From contig CAZWZF010000004.1 of the NCBI GenBank assembly GCA_964638715.1, positions 62,001-126,000 on the forward strand: DNA of 64,000 nt. The letters run 5' to 3'. Below the pieces are notes generated by a model. It was not told the origin of the DNA, ran no database searches, and worked only from the letters and a program-made list of their open reading frames with translations. The position numbers were made by a program, and so were the translations under genes. Shown here one piece after another: positions 8,975 to 17,223 of this stretch; positions within the stretch are counted from its first letter, which is position 1, and each line of letters opens with the position of its first letter. Origin of the DNA: JBAXQQ01 sp037131695. Its GTDB lineage: Bacteria; Armatimonadota; Hebobacteria; CAIYQO01.

Positions 8975-9244
8975 TTAGCGCCGCAGACCGAGTTTCGCTA
9001 CGATTGCGCGATAACGGTTAATATCTGTTTTCATTAAGTAATTTAGCAGACGTCGGCGTTGGCCAACGAGCATTAATAACCCGCGGCGGGAATGATGGTC
9101 TTTTTTGTGAACTTTAAAATGTTCAGTCAAATGACTGATACGAGCTGACAATAAAGCAATCTGTACTTCAGGTGAACCAGTATCACCTTCGTGAGTCTGA
9201 TGACCAGCGAAGATTTCCTGTTTGCGTTCTTTCGTTAGGGGCAC
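8975..9244 (-). CDS. rpsO: 30S ribosomal protein S15
   Basis: Primary 16S rRNA-binding protein of the small subunit. The sequence has the family pattern T-K-E-R-K, G-D-T-G-S-P-E-V-Q, H-S-R-R-G-L and Y-R. An open frame extends 31 residues further upstream, but those residues do not fit S15. A GTG at 9242-9244 has GGGAGG about 9 bases before it and gives exactly 89 residues, the canonical length, so I place the start there. It heads the rpsO-pnp pair. Confidence 0.96.
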   Translation of the reverse strand: MPLTKERKQEIFAGHQTHEGDTGSPEVQIALLSARISHLTEHFKVHKKDHHSRRGLLMLVGQRRRLLNYLMKTDINRYRAIVAKLGLRR

Positions 9245-9330
9245 TATACTTTTCCTCCCAATCTTTATCAGCAAAATTATAGCATTCCACGCAGACTTTG
9301 CCAATAGCGGTAAATTCCTTTTAATATCTA

Positions 9331-10329
9331 TCAACAAAGAGGAAGCGGAATGCCTCCTTGAGCTGATGATTTTTCTGCAGTTTTTAATATATTTATATTT
9401 TGTGCAGCACTTTCAGCCGATACCAATAATTCTTCGTTATATAAAATATGATTAATTAGATTATCGTAGAATTTGCTCCAGTGAGTTTTGCCGTATTTTA
9501 TTTCAGTAATAACTTCCTCGCCAGTTGATAGATTTGTATATACTTTTGCAATGCCATCTTCCCATTGCCACATATCAATTAATGTTCCTTTTGTACCAAT
9601 AATTTTAAATCTTTCAGGATTAACTTTTGATACACCTGACACGGTACAATTTGCTATTGAACCATTTTCAAAGTAAATTCTTACAGTTGCATGATCTTCA
9701 TTCAACACAGGATCTTTTCCCGTTTGATTATAAATGAAACCACTTACAGCATTAACTTTACTGCCTGATAACATAACTGCATAATCAATTAAATGAACTC
9801 CCCAATCAAAAGCTACCCCTCCGCCGGTTTCTTTGAAACCTCGCCATGACTTAGGACTGGAATACAGGTTTATTCCGATATTCAATTCAATGATGTCTCC
9901 CAACAAACCATCGACTATCGTTGATTTAGCAGCTAAATACCAGGCATCAAGCCGTCTGTTATGGAATACCGTTGCAAATTTCCCCGCTTTTTTTGCGGTT
10001 TCAATAACTTTTAATGCATCTTCATAATTAGTAGTCATTGGTTTTTCCGTAACGACATTAATACCTGCTTCTAATACCTTTATTGCAATAGGTGCATGAA
10101 GGTTATGCGGAGTGACCACAATAACAACATCTAAATTTTCATTTTTTAGCATATCATCAATAGATTCATAAAATTTAGTTCCTGAGAATTCTTCTTCTGC
10201 AACTTTTTTCATATCCGGGTTTACATCGCATACAGCAACAAGATCAATTTTTCCTGTATCAATCATGGTTTTACCATGCAATCTACCAATTCCGTGTATG
10301 CCTATAACAGCAGCTTTAATATTGCTCAT
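9331..10329 (-). CDS. Gfo/Idh/MocA family oxidoreductase
   Basis: An NAD(P)-dependent dehydrogenase with an N-terminal Rossmann fold (V-I-G-I-H-G-I-G-R-L near residues 8-17, slightly unlike the common G-x-G-x-x-G) and the family signature V-T-E-K-P-M-T near 93-99. The C-terminal alpha/beta domain (about 125-300) has G-G-G-V-A-F-D-W-G-V-H in the substrate region. Substrates in the family are sugars, inositols or amino-sugar derivatives; the one used here cannot be told. It ends 86 bases upstream of the rpsO start on the same strand and begins next to the divergent acyl carrier protein gene. Confidence 0.85.
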   Translation of the reverse strand: MSNIKAAVIGIHGIGRLHGKTMIDTGKIDLVAVCDVNPDMKKVAEEEFSGTKFYESIDDMLKNENLDVVIVVTPHNLHAPIAIKVLEAGINVVTEKPMTTNYEDALKVIETAKKAGKFATVFHNRRLDAWYLAAKSTIVDGLLGDIIELNIGINLYSSPKSWRGFKETGGGVAFDWGVHLIDYAVMLSGSKVNAVSGFIYNQTGKDPVLNEDHATVRIYFENGSIANCTVSGVSKVNPERFKIIGTKGTLIDMWQWEDGIAKVYTNLSTGEEVITEIKYGKTHWSKFYDNLINHILYNEELLVSAESAAQNINILKTAEKSSAQGGIPLPLC

Positions 10330-10463
10330 AATTACCCTCGCATTTATCTTTTATGAGACTTTCTACAGTTTTTTTATAAAACCTTTCAATAATATGCAGG
10401 ATTTCACAACTAACAAGGATAAATTTAATCTTAAATATTATCTTAATTGAAAGAGGTTGCATT

Positions 10464-10718
10464 ATGGCATCACCAGCAATGAAAATTGAAATCAAAGAAC
10501 TGCTTGTTGAAAGATTGTTTTTAAGGGTACAACCGGAAGATATTCCTGATAATGCTCCCTTGTTAGAATCATTAGGTATTGACTCTGTTGCTTTGTTTGA
10601 ACTGGTTGTCGGACTGGAAGATGTTTATGGTATCACCTTTGAAGAGGATGAATTCAGACTTTCATTATTTCAAGATGTTGAATCAATAGCTGATTTCGTC
10701 GAGAAAAAACAAGGTTAA
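10464..10718 (+). CDS. acyl carrier protein
   Basis: The product has 84 residues with the four-helix ACP pattern. The phosphopantetheine attachment serine lies in G-I-D-S-V-A near residue 36, and acidic residues dominate helices II-III. AGAGG precedes the ATG by 7 bases. No fatty acid synthesis genes are nearby, so it may be a specialised carrier rather than the main AcpP. The next gene starts one base after its stop. The divergent spacer to the oxidoreductase is AT-rich and probably holds the promoters. Confidence 0.85.
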   Translation: MASPAMKIEIKELLVERLFLRVQPEDIPDNAPLLESLGIDSVALFELVVGLEDVYGITFEEDEFRLSLFQDVESIADFVEKKQG

Positions 10719-10719
10719 G

Positions 10720-10944
10720 ATGGCAGAGCCAGATTTGATACAACCAGTGCAATGCCCATATTGTGGTGAATCGCTGCCAGAAGACAGTTATGTATGTTTA
10801 AATTGTAAAAATATTACAGTTTCTCGAACTGCCAGAAAAAAATCAAATAAAACTACTGTCATTGTATTGATAATATTTATTATCATTTTGCTTATTATAA
10901 TGTTATATAGAATCTGGGACATTGTTATCAGGCATAATGTCTGA
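10720..10944 (+). CDS. small zinc-ribbon membrane protein
   Basis: The product has 74 residues. An N-terminal zinc ribbon has two Cys pairs, C-P-Y-C-G and C-L-N-C, about 14 residues apart (residues 11-31). A Lys/Arg-rich linker and one membrane helix (about 45-66) follow. The start lies one base after the ACP stop, so the two are translationally coupled. Function is unknown. Zinc-ribbon plus single-helix proteins of this kind are common in bacteria and often unnamed. Confidence 0.72.
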   Translation: MAEPDLIQPVQCPYCGESLPEDSYVCLNCKNITVSRTARKKSNKTTVIVLIIFIIILLIIMLYRIWDIVIRHNV

Positions 10945-10958
10945 TCATGCTATTGATA

Positions 10959-10988
10959 TTGACGTAAATTTACAATAAAACGTATACT
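10959..10988 (+). promoter_or_regulatory. sigma-70-like promoter for lysA
   Basis: TTGACG (10959-10964), an 18-base spacer and TATACT (10983-10988) predict transcription from about 10995. That gives lysA a leader of about 140 bases. Confidence 0.75.
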
Positions 10989-11003
10989 TATCTTGTAAGA
11001 GTT

Positions 11004-11045
11004 ATGTTTATTTTACTTTTAACTAAAACTAAACGCCAGATTTAA
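11004..11045 (+). CDS. possible leader peptide of lysA
   Basis: A 13-codon frame reads MFILLLTKTKRQI. Two AAA lysine codons flank a Thr codon, and the TAA stop is at 11043-11045. It starts about 9 bases after the predicted transcription start with only a weak AAGAG before the ATG. Its position between promoter and terminator hairpin suggests an attenuation peptide. With two lysine codons and a short leader, chance cannot be excluded. Confidence 0.35.
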   Translation: MFILLLTKTKRQI

Positions 11046-11051
11046 CCGAGT

Positions 11052-11115
11052 GGTGGGTTCACTACGCGCATTATTTCTGCGCACCCGCCGCGGGGTTGTT
11101 CCCTGCGGTTTTTTT
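11052..11115 (+). terminator. leader hairpins and terminator just ahead of lysA
   Basis: The terminator stem is CCGCGGGG (11088-11095) with CCCTGCGG (11101-11108, one G-U pair), followed by seven T (11109-11115). Just upstream a bulged stem pairs GGTGGGT (11052-11058) with ACCCGCC (11083-11089), enclosing GCGCA/TGCGC (11066-11070 with 11078-11082). The two structures share bases 11088-11089, so full formation of one weakens the other. The lysA ribosome site begins 5 bases after the T run, so this terminator sits inside the lysA leader. It could also be read as the end of the ACP operon, but the promoter at 10959 favours attenuation. Confidence 0.65.
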
Positions 11116-11134
11116 ATTTAAAGGAGACTTTATC

Positions 11135-12445
11135 ATGTTTTTAGGCACACAGAAAATTAATTCAAAAGGGCATTTAGAAATCGGTGGATGCGATACTACA
11201 GATTTAGCTCGCGAATTTGGCACACCATTATATATAATGGATGAAGCGTCAATTCGTACTAAATGTCGTGATTTGCGTAAGGCTTACGAAAGTAGATATC
11301 CTAACTCATTAATGCTCTTTGCCGCAAAATCTTTTATAACAACAGCAGTTTGCCGAATAATGCATGAAGAAGGAATGGGATTAGACTTATCTTCTGGTGG
11401 TGAATTATATACAGCTATTCATGCTGGTTTTCCTTTAGAGAAGGTTTATTTACATGGTAATAACAAAACAGTTTGGGAATTGGAATTAGCTGTTAAAAGC
11501 AGTGTTGGAAGAATCGTGTTAGACAATGAATACGAGATGGACCTTTTGAATGAAATCGCTGGCAAATACAATCGTGTTCAAGATGTTTTATTACGTGTAT
11601 CACCTGGAATTAAACCTGAAACACATTCATATATTTCAACCGGTCAAATTGATACTAAATTCGGTTTGGGCATAAGCACCGGTTGTGCATTTCGTGGAAT
11701 AGCCAAAGCATTGAAATTGCCAAATCTCAATTTCATTGGTCTTCATTGTCATATCGGCAGCAACATTATGGGTCTTGATTCATTTGAAATGGCATCCAGA
11801 ATGATGATTCGTTTTGCCGCACAACTTCGCGATGATTTAGGTTTGGAAATCGCAGAACTTGACCTTGGAGGTGGAGTAGGTGTTCGTTATAGAAGTGATG
11901 ATACCCCGCCTTCATCTGATGCATACGCAGAAGCTGTTATCACTGGAATTCAAGACGAGTTAACTAAATACAATCTTAAGACTCCGAAATTATTACAGGA
12001 ACCTGGACGATCAATCGTAGGTGAAGCCGGAACTACATTATATACAATCGGAACAATCAAAGATGTCCCTGGGATTCGGCGATATGTAAGTGTTGATGGC
12101 GGTATGAGTGATAATCCTCGTCCAGCATTATATGAAGCAAAATATGAAGCAATGATTGCCAATAAGATGAATGCCGAAATTAAACAAACTGTTCGATTAG
12201 CGGGAAAACATTGCGAATGTGATAACTTGATATTTGAATTGCCATTACCTGAAGTTGAACCGGGAGACATTATAGCAGTACAAACAACAGGTGCATATAA
12301 TTACACAATGTCATCCAACTATAATCGATTTACTAAACCAGCGGTGGTATTAGTAAATGAAGGCAAAGCAGATATAATCGTAAGACGTGAAACTTTAGAA
12401 GATTTAGTAAGCCATGATGTAGTACCGGAAAGATTAAATAAATAA
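11135..12445 (+). CDS. lysA: diaminopimelate decarboxylase
   Basis: PLP enzyme making L-lysine from meso-diaminopimelate. A fold type III barrel carries the PLP lysine in F-A-A-K-S (near residue 57). H-C-H-I-G-S and the glycine-rich G-G-G-V-G-V lie mid-protein, and E-P-G-R-S-I-V lies near 275. The C-terminal domain has G-K-H-C-E and G-A-Y-N-Y-T-M-S-S-N-Y-N, the substrate pocket of this family. I chose the ATG at 11135 because AAGGAG lies 8 bases before it; the frame is open further upstream but runs through the terminator. Length is 436. The last base is shared with the next gene's ATG. Confidence 0.95.
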   Translation: MFLGTQKINSKGHLEIGGCDTTDLAREFGTPLYIMDEASIRTKCRDLRKAYESRYPNSLMLFAAKSFITTAVCRIMHEEGMGLDLSSGGELYTAIHAGFPLEKVYLHGNNKTVWELELAVKSSVGRIVLDNEYEMDLLNEIAGKYNRVQDVLLRVSPGIKPETHSYISTGQIDTKFGLGISTGCAFRGIAKALKLPNLNFIGLHCHIGSNIMGLDSFEMASRMMIRFAAQLRDDLGLEIAELDLGGGVGVRYRSDDTPPSSDAYAEAVITGIQDELTKYNLKTPKLLQEPGRSIVGEAGTTLYTIGTIKDVPGIRRYVSVDGGMSDNPRPALYEAKYEAMIANKMNAEIKQTVRLAGKHCECDNLIFELPLPEVEPGDIIAVQTTGAYNYTMSSNYNRFTKPAVVLVNEGKADIIVRRETLEDLVSHDVVPERLNK

Positions 12446-13272
12446 TGAATGAAGCACCAGAAATACTGTTGTTATGTGTTAATTATAAAAATCCTGAAGA
12501 AACGCGTAATTTCTTAAAGCATGTTCGACAATGTGCAATACAGGACAATGTAAACATACGTGTTGTTGTCAGTGATAATGATGGCAGTATGCAAGCAAAT
12601 GCGTCAGTTCCGGGGGCAATGGTTGTAACAGACGTTGAAAACCCCGGATATTTCAGCGGATGCGCTTTTGCGTTAGAAAAGTGGCAGCGTCAATGGCAAG
12701 AATGGCCACGCTGGATTGGCGTAGTAAATACTGACATTGAATTCCAGCAAGGTTTTTTTACTCGGCTTTTATCTTTACGTTTACCAGAAAACCTTGCCGC
12801 CATGGGACCTGATATTAGATTACCAGATAATACGCCGCAAAATCCATTTAAAGAAACTCGACCTTCTATTGCCGATATTAAGAAATGGCTTTTCATCTTT
12901 AAATATGATTGGCTTTTTAAGATTTGGGATGAACAATGGCGTAAAATGAGAAAGAAGAAAAAAACAGCAATTGATGAAGAAAATATCGTATTATCACCTC
13001 AACCAGTATATGCTATACATGGTTCTGCAATCTTTTTACGTCCTACGTTCTTTAAAAAAGGTGGGACATTACAATACCCGGCATTTTTATATGGTGAAGA
13101 ACTCTTTTTAGCAGAACAAATACAGCAACTTGGTATGAATGCAGCATGGATGCCTGGATTAAGAGTAACCCATAATGAGAATAGTACCCTGGGTGAAATA
13201 GACATCAATCAAAAACGTGTATGGAAATTTGATAGTATGAAATATCTATTTGATAAATTCTTCAATAAATAA
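12445..13272 (+). CDS. family 2-type glycosyltransferase
   Basis: The 275-residue product has a GT-A fold. It opens with the L-L-C-V-N-Y-K strand, followed by V-V-V-S-D-N-D-G-S (near 40), and N-T-D-I-E-F near residue 95 serves as the metal/nucleotide-sugar motif. Y-G-E-E-L-F-L-A and H-N-E-N-S in the C-terminal half match the acceptor side of rhamnosyltransferase-like GT2 proteins. It overlaps lysA by one base (TAATG), so it is co-transcribed. The acceptor is unknown, and a link between lysA and a sugar transferase may reflect only convenience of transcription. Confidence 0.8.
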   Translation: MNEAPEILLLCVNYKNPEETRNFLKHVRQCAIQDNVNIRVVVSDNDGSMQANASVPGAMVVTDVENPGYFSGCAFALEKWQRQWQEWPRWIGVVNTDIEFQQGFFTRLLSLRLPENLAAMGPDIRLPDNTPQNPFKETRPSIADIKKWLFIFKYDWLFKIWDEQWRKMRKKKKTAIDEENIVLSPQPVYAIHGSAIFLRPTFFKKGGTLQYPAFLYGEELFLAEQIQQLGMNAAWMPGLRVTHNENSTLGEIDINQKRVWKFDSMKYLFDKFFNK

Positions 13273-13274
13273 TG

Positions 13275-14306
13275 TTAATTCTTCATCGAAAAACATAATG
13301 CGTTGCTGATTTGACGGCCAGGCGTAACAATCATTTTTCCATTAAACCATAACCCACTCGATGCACCACCGTCAAGATTCATACCATCAGTACAACCGAG
13401 TGATTTCAAAACTCTGCCTAAATCATGAACTTTAGCACTGGATATAGTAATCAAAATTAATTTATTGTCTGCGGTATATCCAATCGCCGACCTTGCCCCA
13501 CTTCGTTCTAAAATCTTGGGGTCAGAAAACAACTCGTTTGATGGATTAAATTGAGTTATACCTTTTACTAATACTCGTGGACCCCCACCTACACCAATCA
13601 TTACATTTCCCCATGTAGTTTTTTCGCATCCATCAACTTCTATTTTAGGAGTAAAATTAATTTTATTGCCTTTCCCGAAATATGATAATAACTTATTATC
13701 ACCAATAATATTTATTACATAACCATCAGCAGGAATCTGAACTGACTGATTGGATATAGAAGAAATTATTCCCCCAGATACAACAATCATTGTACCACCA
13801 TAATATTGCACGCTACTACCCCATTCAGTTGTAAAAACGGTAACGCATGGTGAACTTGTAGGTTTGCGATTAATCCAATAAGCGTGCCATTGCCTGAGCT
13901 TCCCTTCTGCAGATGTAACATCTCCCCACAAACTATATTTCACACGTGCAATGACAGGCTTGTTATTACTGTTAAACCCTATTATAGAACCAATATCACT
14001 TTTATATATTAATTTGCCATTACGAATAAGCGACATGTCAGGATTTTTTAATTCATTGCTTGTGTATGCATCGAAAAAGGAGCCGTTTATTGCAGCTTTT
14101 GCATCATTTCGTTTGGCAATATTTGCAAGACTTTCTGTTCTTCCAATCTTATCTTGTGCTAAACCTAACTTTATTTTTACTAAAGGGTCATTAAGGTCTA
14201 TTTTTACTCCTTTGACGTTATAATCTGATATTTTATCAAAAAAGTATTCAAAAGTAGCTGCATTCACAATTAATGAAAGAATAAAAAGTAAAAATATATA
14301 ACGCAT
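13275..14306 (-). CDS. secreted phosphodiester glycosidase (NAGPA domain) family protein
   Basis: The 343-residue product has a signal peptide (about 1-17) and a NAGPA/DUF2233 domain. Visible family blocks are A-A-I-N-G-S-F-F-D, G-V-G-G-G-P-R-V-L, R-S-A-I-G-Y and the terminal N-L-D-G-G-A-S-S-G. The human relative removes GlcNAc from phosphodiesters; bacterial relatives act on cell-wall or exopolysaccharide sugars. The ATG at 14306 has AAAGGA about 7 bases upstream, so it is preferred over the in-frame start at 14327, which would overlap the CYTH gene. It converges on the glycosyltransferase gene with two bases between the stops. Confidence 0.8.
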   Translation of the reverse strand: MRYIFLLFILSLIVNAATFEYFFDKISDYNVKGVKIDLNDPLVKIKLGLAQDKIGRTESLANIAKRNDAKAAINGSFFDAYTSNELKNPDMSLIRNGKLIYKSDIGSIIGFNSNNKPVIARVKYSLWGDVTSAEGKLRQWHAYWINRKPTSSPCVTVFTTEWGSSVQYYGGTMIVVSGGIISSISNQSVQIPADGYVINIIGDNKLLSYFGKGNKINFTPKIEVDGCEKTTWGNVMIGVGGGPRVLVKGITQFNPSNELFSDPKILERSGARSAIGYTADNKLILITISSAKVHDLGRVLKSLGCTDGMNLDGGASSGLWFNGKMIVTPGRQISNALCFSMKN

Positions 14307-14316
14307 TTCTGTTCCT

Positions 14317-14880
14317 TTATTCAGCATCTGCCATTATCATTTCCAAAATAGAGGGTGCAATCAAAACATCATCTATCTCTAATACATCTTTAAACCATTG
14401 TAATACAATATCTTTTGCTTTCATAGCATTTTCTAATGATGTAATTATTTCACATTCAAGTAAATGTCTGGTTGACTTTTTAAGAAATAGAGTATCTTCA
14501 CATATATGCATTTCACAACCGGCATATTGTCCAATATAATTTATCCGGCATTTTTTAGCTATAAATTTCACATCCGAATTTATTAACTGTACTTTTTCTT
14601 CATCAGATATCTTATATTCATTTTCAACTCTGAACTTTTCATTCTCAATTATTTTCCATGTTTTCTCAGTAATTACAGCTAATTGTCCTGGAATTACGCG
14701 TAATCTTTTGAAATTATATCCTTTTTCAACCTTTTCAAACTCTAAGTAATAATCAGTTTGATCATCAATACCAACAAAAGTAAAACCTTTGCTGATTATA
14801 ATTTGTGATATTTTTTTATATATAGATGGTGATAATTCGATTTTGATTTCAACTTCAGCCATTTCATTTATATCTTTCAT
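14317..14880 (-). CDS. CYTH-domain protein (triphosphate tunnel metalloenzyme)
   Basis: The 187-residue product has the diagnostic E-V-E-I-K (ExExK) at residues 9-13 and alternating charged strands expected of the eight-stranded tunnel fold (F-K-R-L-R-V, T-E-K-T-W-K, E-N-E-Y). Members hydrolyse tripolyphosphate, thiamine triphosphate or make cAMP. The nearby polyphosphate genes favour an inorganic polyphosphate-related role. AGAGG precedes the ATG at 14880 by 5 bases. It is transcribed away from ppk1 and toward the NAGPA gene, 10 bases before that start. Confidence 0.82.
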   Translation of the reverse strand: MKDINEMAEVEIKIELSPSIYKKISQIIISKGFTFVGIDDQTDYYLEFEKVEKGYNFKRLRVIPGQLAVITEKTWKIIENEKFRVENEYKISDEEKVQLINSDVKFIAKKCRINYIGQYAGCEMHICEDTLFLKKSTRHLLECEIITSLENAMKAKDIVLQWFKDVLEIDDVLIAPSILEMIMADAE

Positions 14881-14991
14881 AAAAACCTCTTTAACAAAAT
14901 ACTAACAAAATTTTAATATTTATATTGTATCATCTTTTTGTTTATATCATCTTTACAGTGGTAATATATGATTTTATAAGTGAGGTGTCAA

Positions 14992-15150
14992 ATGAGCAAA
15001 TTATGTAAAGAATCTAAAGATAAAGAAAAAAATGATCATGAAAAAGCTATGAAATGCAAAGAAGATGGCAGTAAATATTATAAATGTAAAAAATGTAAAA
15101 GATTAAGTCATAAAGAAGATCATCTTTGCAAGCCAGAGAAAATTGACTAA
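14992..15150 (+). CDS. 52-residue Lys- and Cys-rich putative zinc-binding protein
   Basis: A short gene with GAGG 6 bases before the ATG. The product is about one third lysine. The C-terminal half has C-K-K-C (32-35), His at 40 and 44 and Cys at 46, followed by a K-P-E-K-I end. This spacing could bind one zinc ion. Cys 5 and 22 lie in the charged N-terminal half. It occupies the spacer between the CYTH gene and ppk1 and points the same way as ppk1, 28 bases ahead of it, so it may be the first gene of the polyphosphate operon. I do not know a function. Confidence 0.7.
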   Translation: MSKLCKESKDKEKNDHEKAMKCKEDGSKYYKCKKCKRLSHKEDHLCKPEKID

Positions 15151-15178
15151 ATACATAAAAAAGTAGTTAATAAAACAG

Positions 15179-17221
15179 ATGACAGAAAAAAGTAAATACA
15201 TTAATCGCGAATTATCCTGGCTTAAATTTAATGAGCGCGTATTGGATGAAGCAATAGATACTCATCATCCGTTACTTGAGCGTGTTAAGTTCTTATCAAT
15301 ATTCTCATCTAATCTTGATGAGTTCTTCATGATTCGTGTATCTGGTTTAAAAAGATTATTTGTATCTGGATCATCAGAATTATCGATTGACGGGAAATCA
15401 ACATCATCAATATTACTTGATATTCGTAAAAATGTTTCTCGTTATTTATTAAAACAATCCAAGTGCTGGTCAGAAGAATTATTGCCTTTATTGGAAAAAA
15501 AGGGAATTATAATTCGTCATTATAATGAATTATCTTTAGAAGAACAAAATCATTTAAGAAAGCATTTCGAAAATGAAATATTTCCAGTATTAACCCCATT
15601 AGCTTTTGACCCGGGACATCCATTTCCATTCATATCAAATCTCAGCCTTAATCTTGCTGTAGTTATTGATAATGGTGAAGATGGCGAACAATTTGCCCGA
15701 GTAAAAGTGCCGGATTTATATTCGAGATTAGTACCTGTTCAATTAAAATCAAATCCGAATGAATTAATTGTATTCACATGGTTAGAAGAATTAATAATAT
15801 CAAACCTTGATATGCTTTTCCCTGGCATGGAAATTAAAGCAGCATATCCATTTCGTGTTACCCGTGATTCTGACCTGACAATTGATGAGGATGATGCAGA
15901 TGATTTAATGGAAAAAATTGAAGAAAGTGTTGAAATGCGGGAATTTGGCACCAGTGTTAGAATTGAAGTCGAAAAAACGATGCCAAAACGATACAGAGAT
16001 TTACTATGTAAAAATCTAAACATTCCACCATTCTTGATGTTTGCTAAGGGTAGTCCCATAGGCATGGCAAATTTAATGTCTTTATTTAAAATTGATAGGC
16101 CAGAATTAAAAGATCAATCGTTCATACCTGTTAATGTCTTTAATAATGAAGAGTCTATTTTTGAGCAAATTAAAAGAAAAGATTTTCTTTTATACCATCC
16201 TTACGACAGTTTTTCACCTGTTGTGGAATTTATTCGCCAGGCTGCACGCGATCCGCAGGTATTGGCAATAAAACAGACTTTATATCGTGTTGGTGAAAAA
16301 TCACCTATTGTTGATGCGTTATTAGAAGCTCGCGATAATGGAAAACAAGTAGCTGTTTTAGTTGAATTAAAAGCAAGATTTGATGAAGAAAATAATATCG
16401 CATGGGCAAGAAAATTAGAGCAAAATGGTGTGCATGTAGTTTATGGTTTATTAGGATTAAAAACACATGCAAAAGTCTGCATGGTTATCCGACGCGAAAA
16501 TGATGTTATCACTCGATACATACATCTTGGAACAGGCAATTACAATCCAATTACTGCAAAAATATATACCGACTTGTCATACTTTACTACAAAACCAGAA
16601 ATCGGTACCGATGTAACTGATCTATTTAATTCACTTACCGGATATTCAAAAAAGAATACTTACAATCATTTATTGGTTGGTCCCGAACACTTGAGAACTG
16701 ACATCATAAATCGTATAGACCGTGAAATAATTCATCATAAACAAAACGGCAATGGTCATATCGTTATGAAAATGAACTCACTTGCTGATCAAAAATGTAT
16801 TGACGAATTGTATCGCGCTTCTCAGGCTGGTGTAAAGATTAACCTACAAATACGTGGTATCTGTTGTCTTCGACCAGGTGTTGAAGGATTAAGTGAAAAT
16901 ATTACCGTTACCTCAATTGTAGGGAGATTTTTAGAACATGCTCGCATATATTATTTTAGAAATAATGACAAACCAGAAATCTTCCTCGGTTCATCAGATT
17001 TAATGCCGCGAAATTTAGATAGGCGAGTTGAAGTTTTATTTGAAATAACTGATGATAAAATGAAATCAGATATTTATAATAACATAATCATGGTACACTT
17101 AAATGACAATGTTCAGGCACGTATGCTGCTATCTGATGGTAGTTACAGGCGAATTAAACATCATAATCAAAATTTATACAACTCACAGGAAATTCAACTT
17201 GCACACTGGCATAGGGGGTAA
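15179..17221 (+). CDS. ppk1: polyphosphate kinase 1
   Basis: Reversibly transfers the gamma phosphate of ATP to inorganic polyphosphate. The 680-residue protein has the N, head, C1 and C2 domains of PPK1. It starts with the typical Y-I-N-R-E-L-S-W-L-K-F-N. The phosphorylated His is H430 in L-K-T-H-A-K, and H587 in F-L-E-H-A-R matches the second conserved His. K-Q-T-L-Y-R and H-L-G-T-G-N-Y-N are intact. It is followed after two bases by a CHAD gene, and ppx lies further down the same operon, so synthesis and breakdown of polyphosphate are encoded together. No strong ribosome site precedes the ATG. Confidence 0.97.
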   Translation: MTEKSKYINRELSWLKFNERVLDEAIDTHHPLLERVKFLSIFSSNLDEFFMIRVSGLKRLFVSGSSELSIDGKSTSSILLDIRKNVSRYLLKQSKCWSEELLPLLEKKGIIIRHYNELSLEEQNHLRKHFENEIFPVLTPLAFDPGHPFPFISNLSLNLAVVIDNGEDGEQFARVKVPDLYSRLVPVQLKSNPNELIVFTWLEELIISNLDMLFPGMEIKAAYPFRVTRDSDLTIDEDDADDLMEKIEESVEMREFGTSVRIEVEKTMPKRYRDLLCKNLNIPPFLMFAKGSPIGMANLMSLFKIDRPELKDQSFIPVNVFNNEESIFEQIKRKDFLLYHPYDSFSPVVEFIRQAARDPQVLAIKQTLYRVGEKSPIVDALLEARDNGKQVAVLVELKARFDEENNIAWARKLEQNGVHVVYGLLGLKTHAKVCMVIRRENDVITRYIHLGTGNYNPITAKIYTDLSYFTTKPEIGTDVTDLFNSLTGYSKKNTYNHLLVGPEHLRTDIINRIDREIIHHKQNGNGHIVMKMNSLADQKCIDELYRASQAGVKINLQIRGICCLRPGVEGLSENITVTSIVGRFLEHARIYYFRNNDKPEIFLGSSDLMPRNLDRRVEVLFEITDDKMKSDIYNNIIMVHLNDNVQARMLLSDGSYRRIKHHNQNLYNSQEIQLAHWHRG

Positions 17222-17223
17222 AA

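Noticed and set aside
9245..9337. N-terminal extension of rpsO by 31 codons
   Set aside because: The residues do not match S15, while the GTG at 9244 has a strong ribosome site and gives the canonical 89 residues.
10995..11134. Lysine riboswitch ahead of lysA
   Set aside because: The leader is too short and lacks the conserved core segments of the L box. Simple hairpins and a short peptide explain it better.
11096..11134. Upstream start for lysA
   Set aside because: It lies within the terminator stem and T run, and AAGGAG clearly serves the ATG at 11135.
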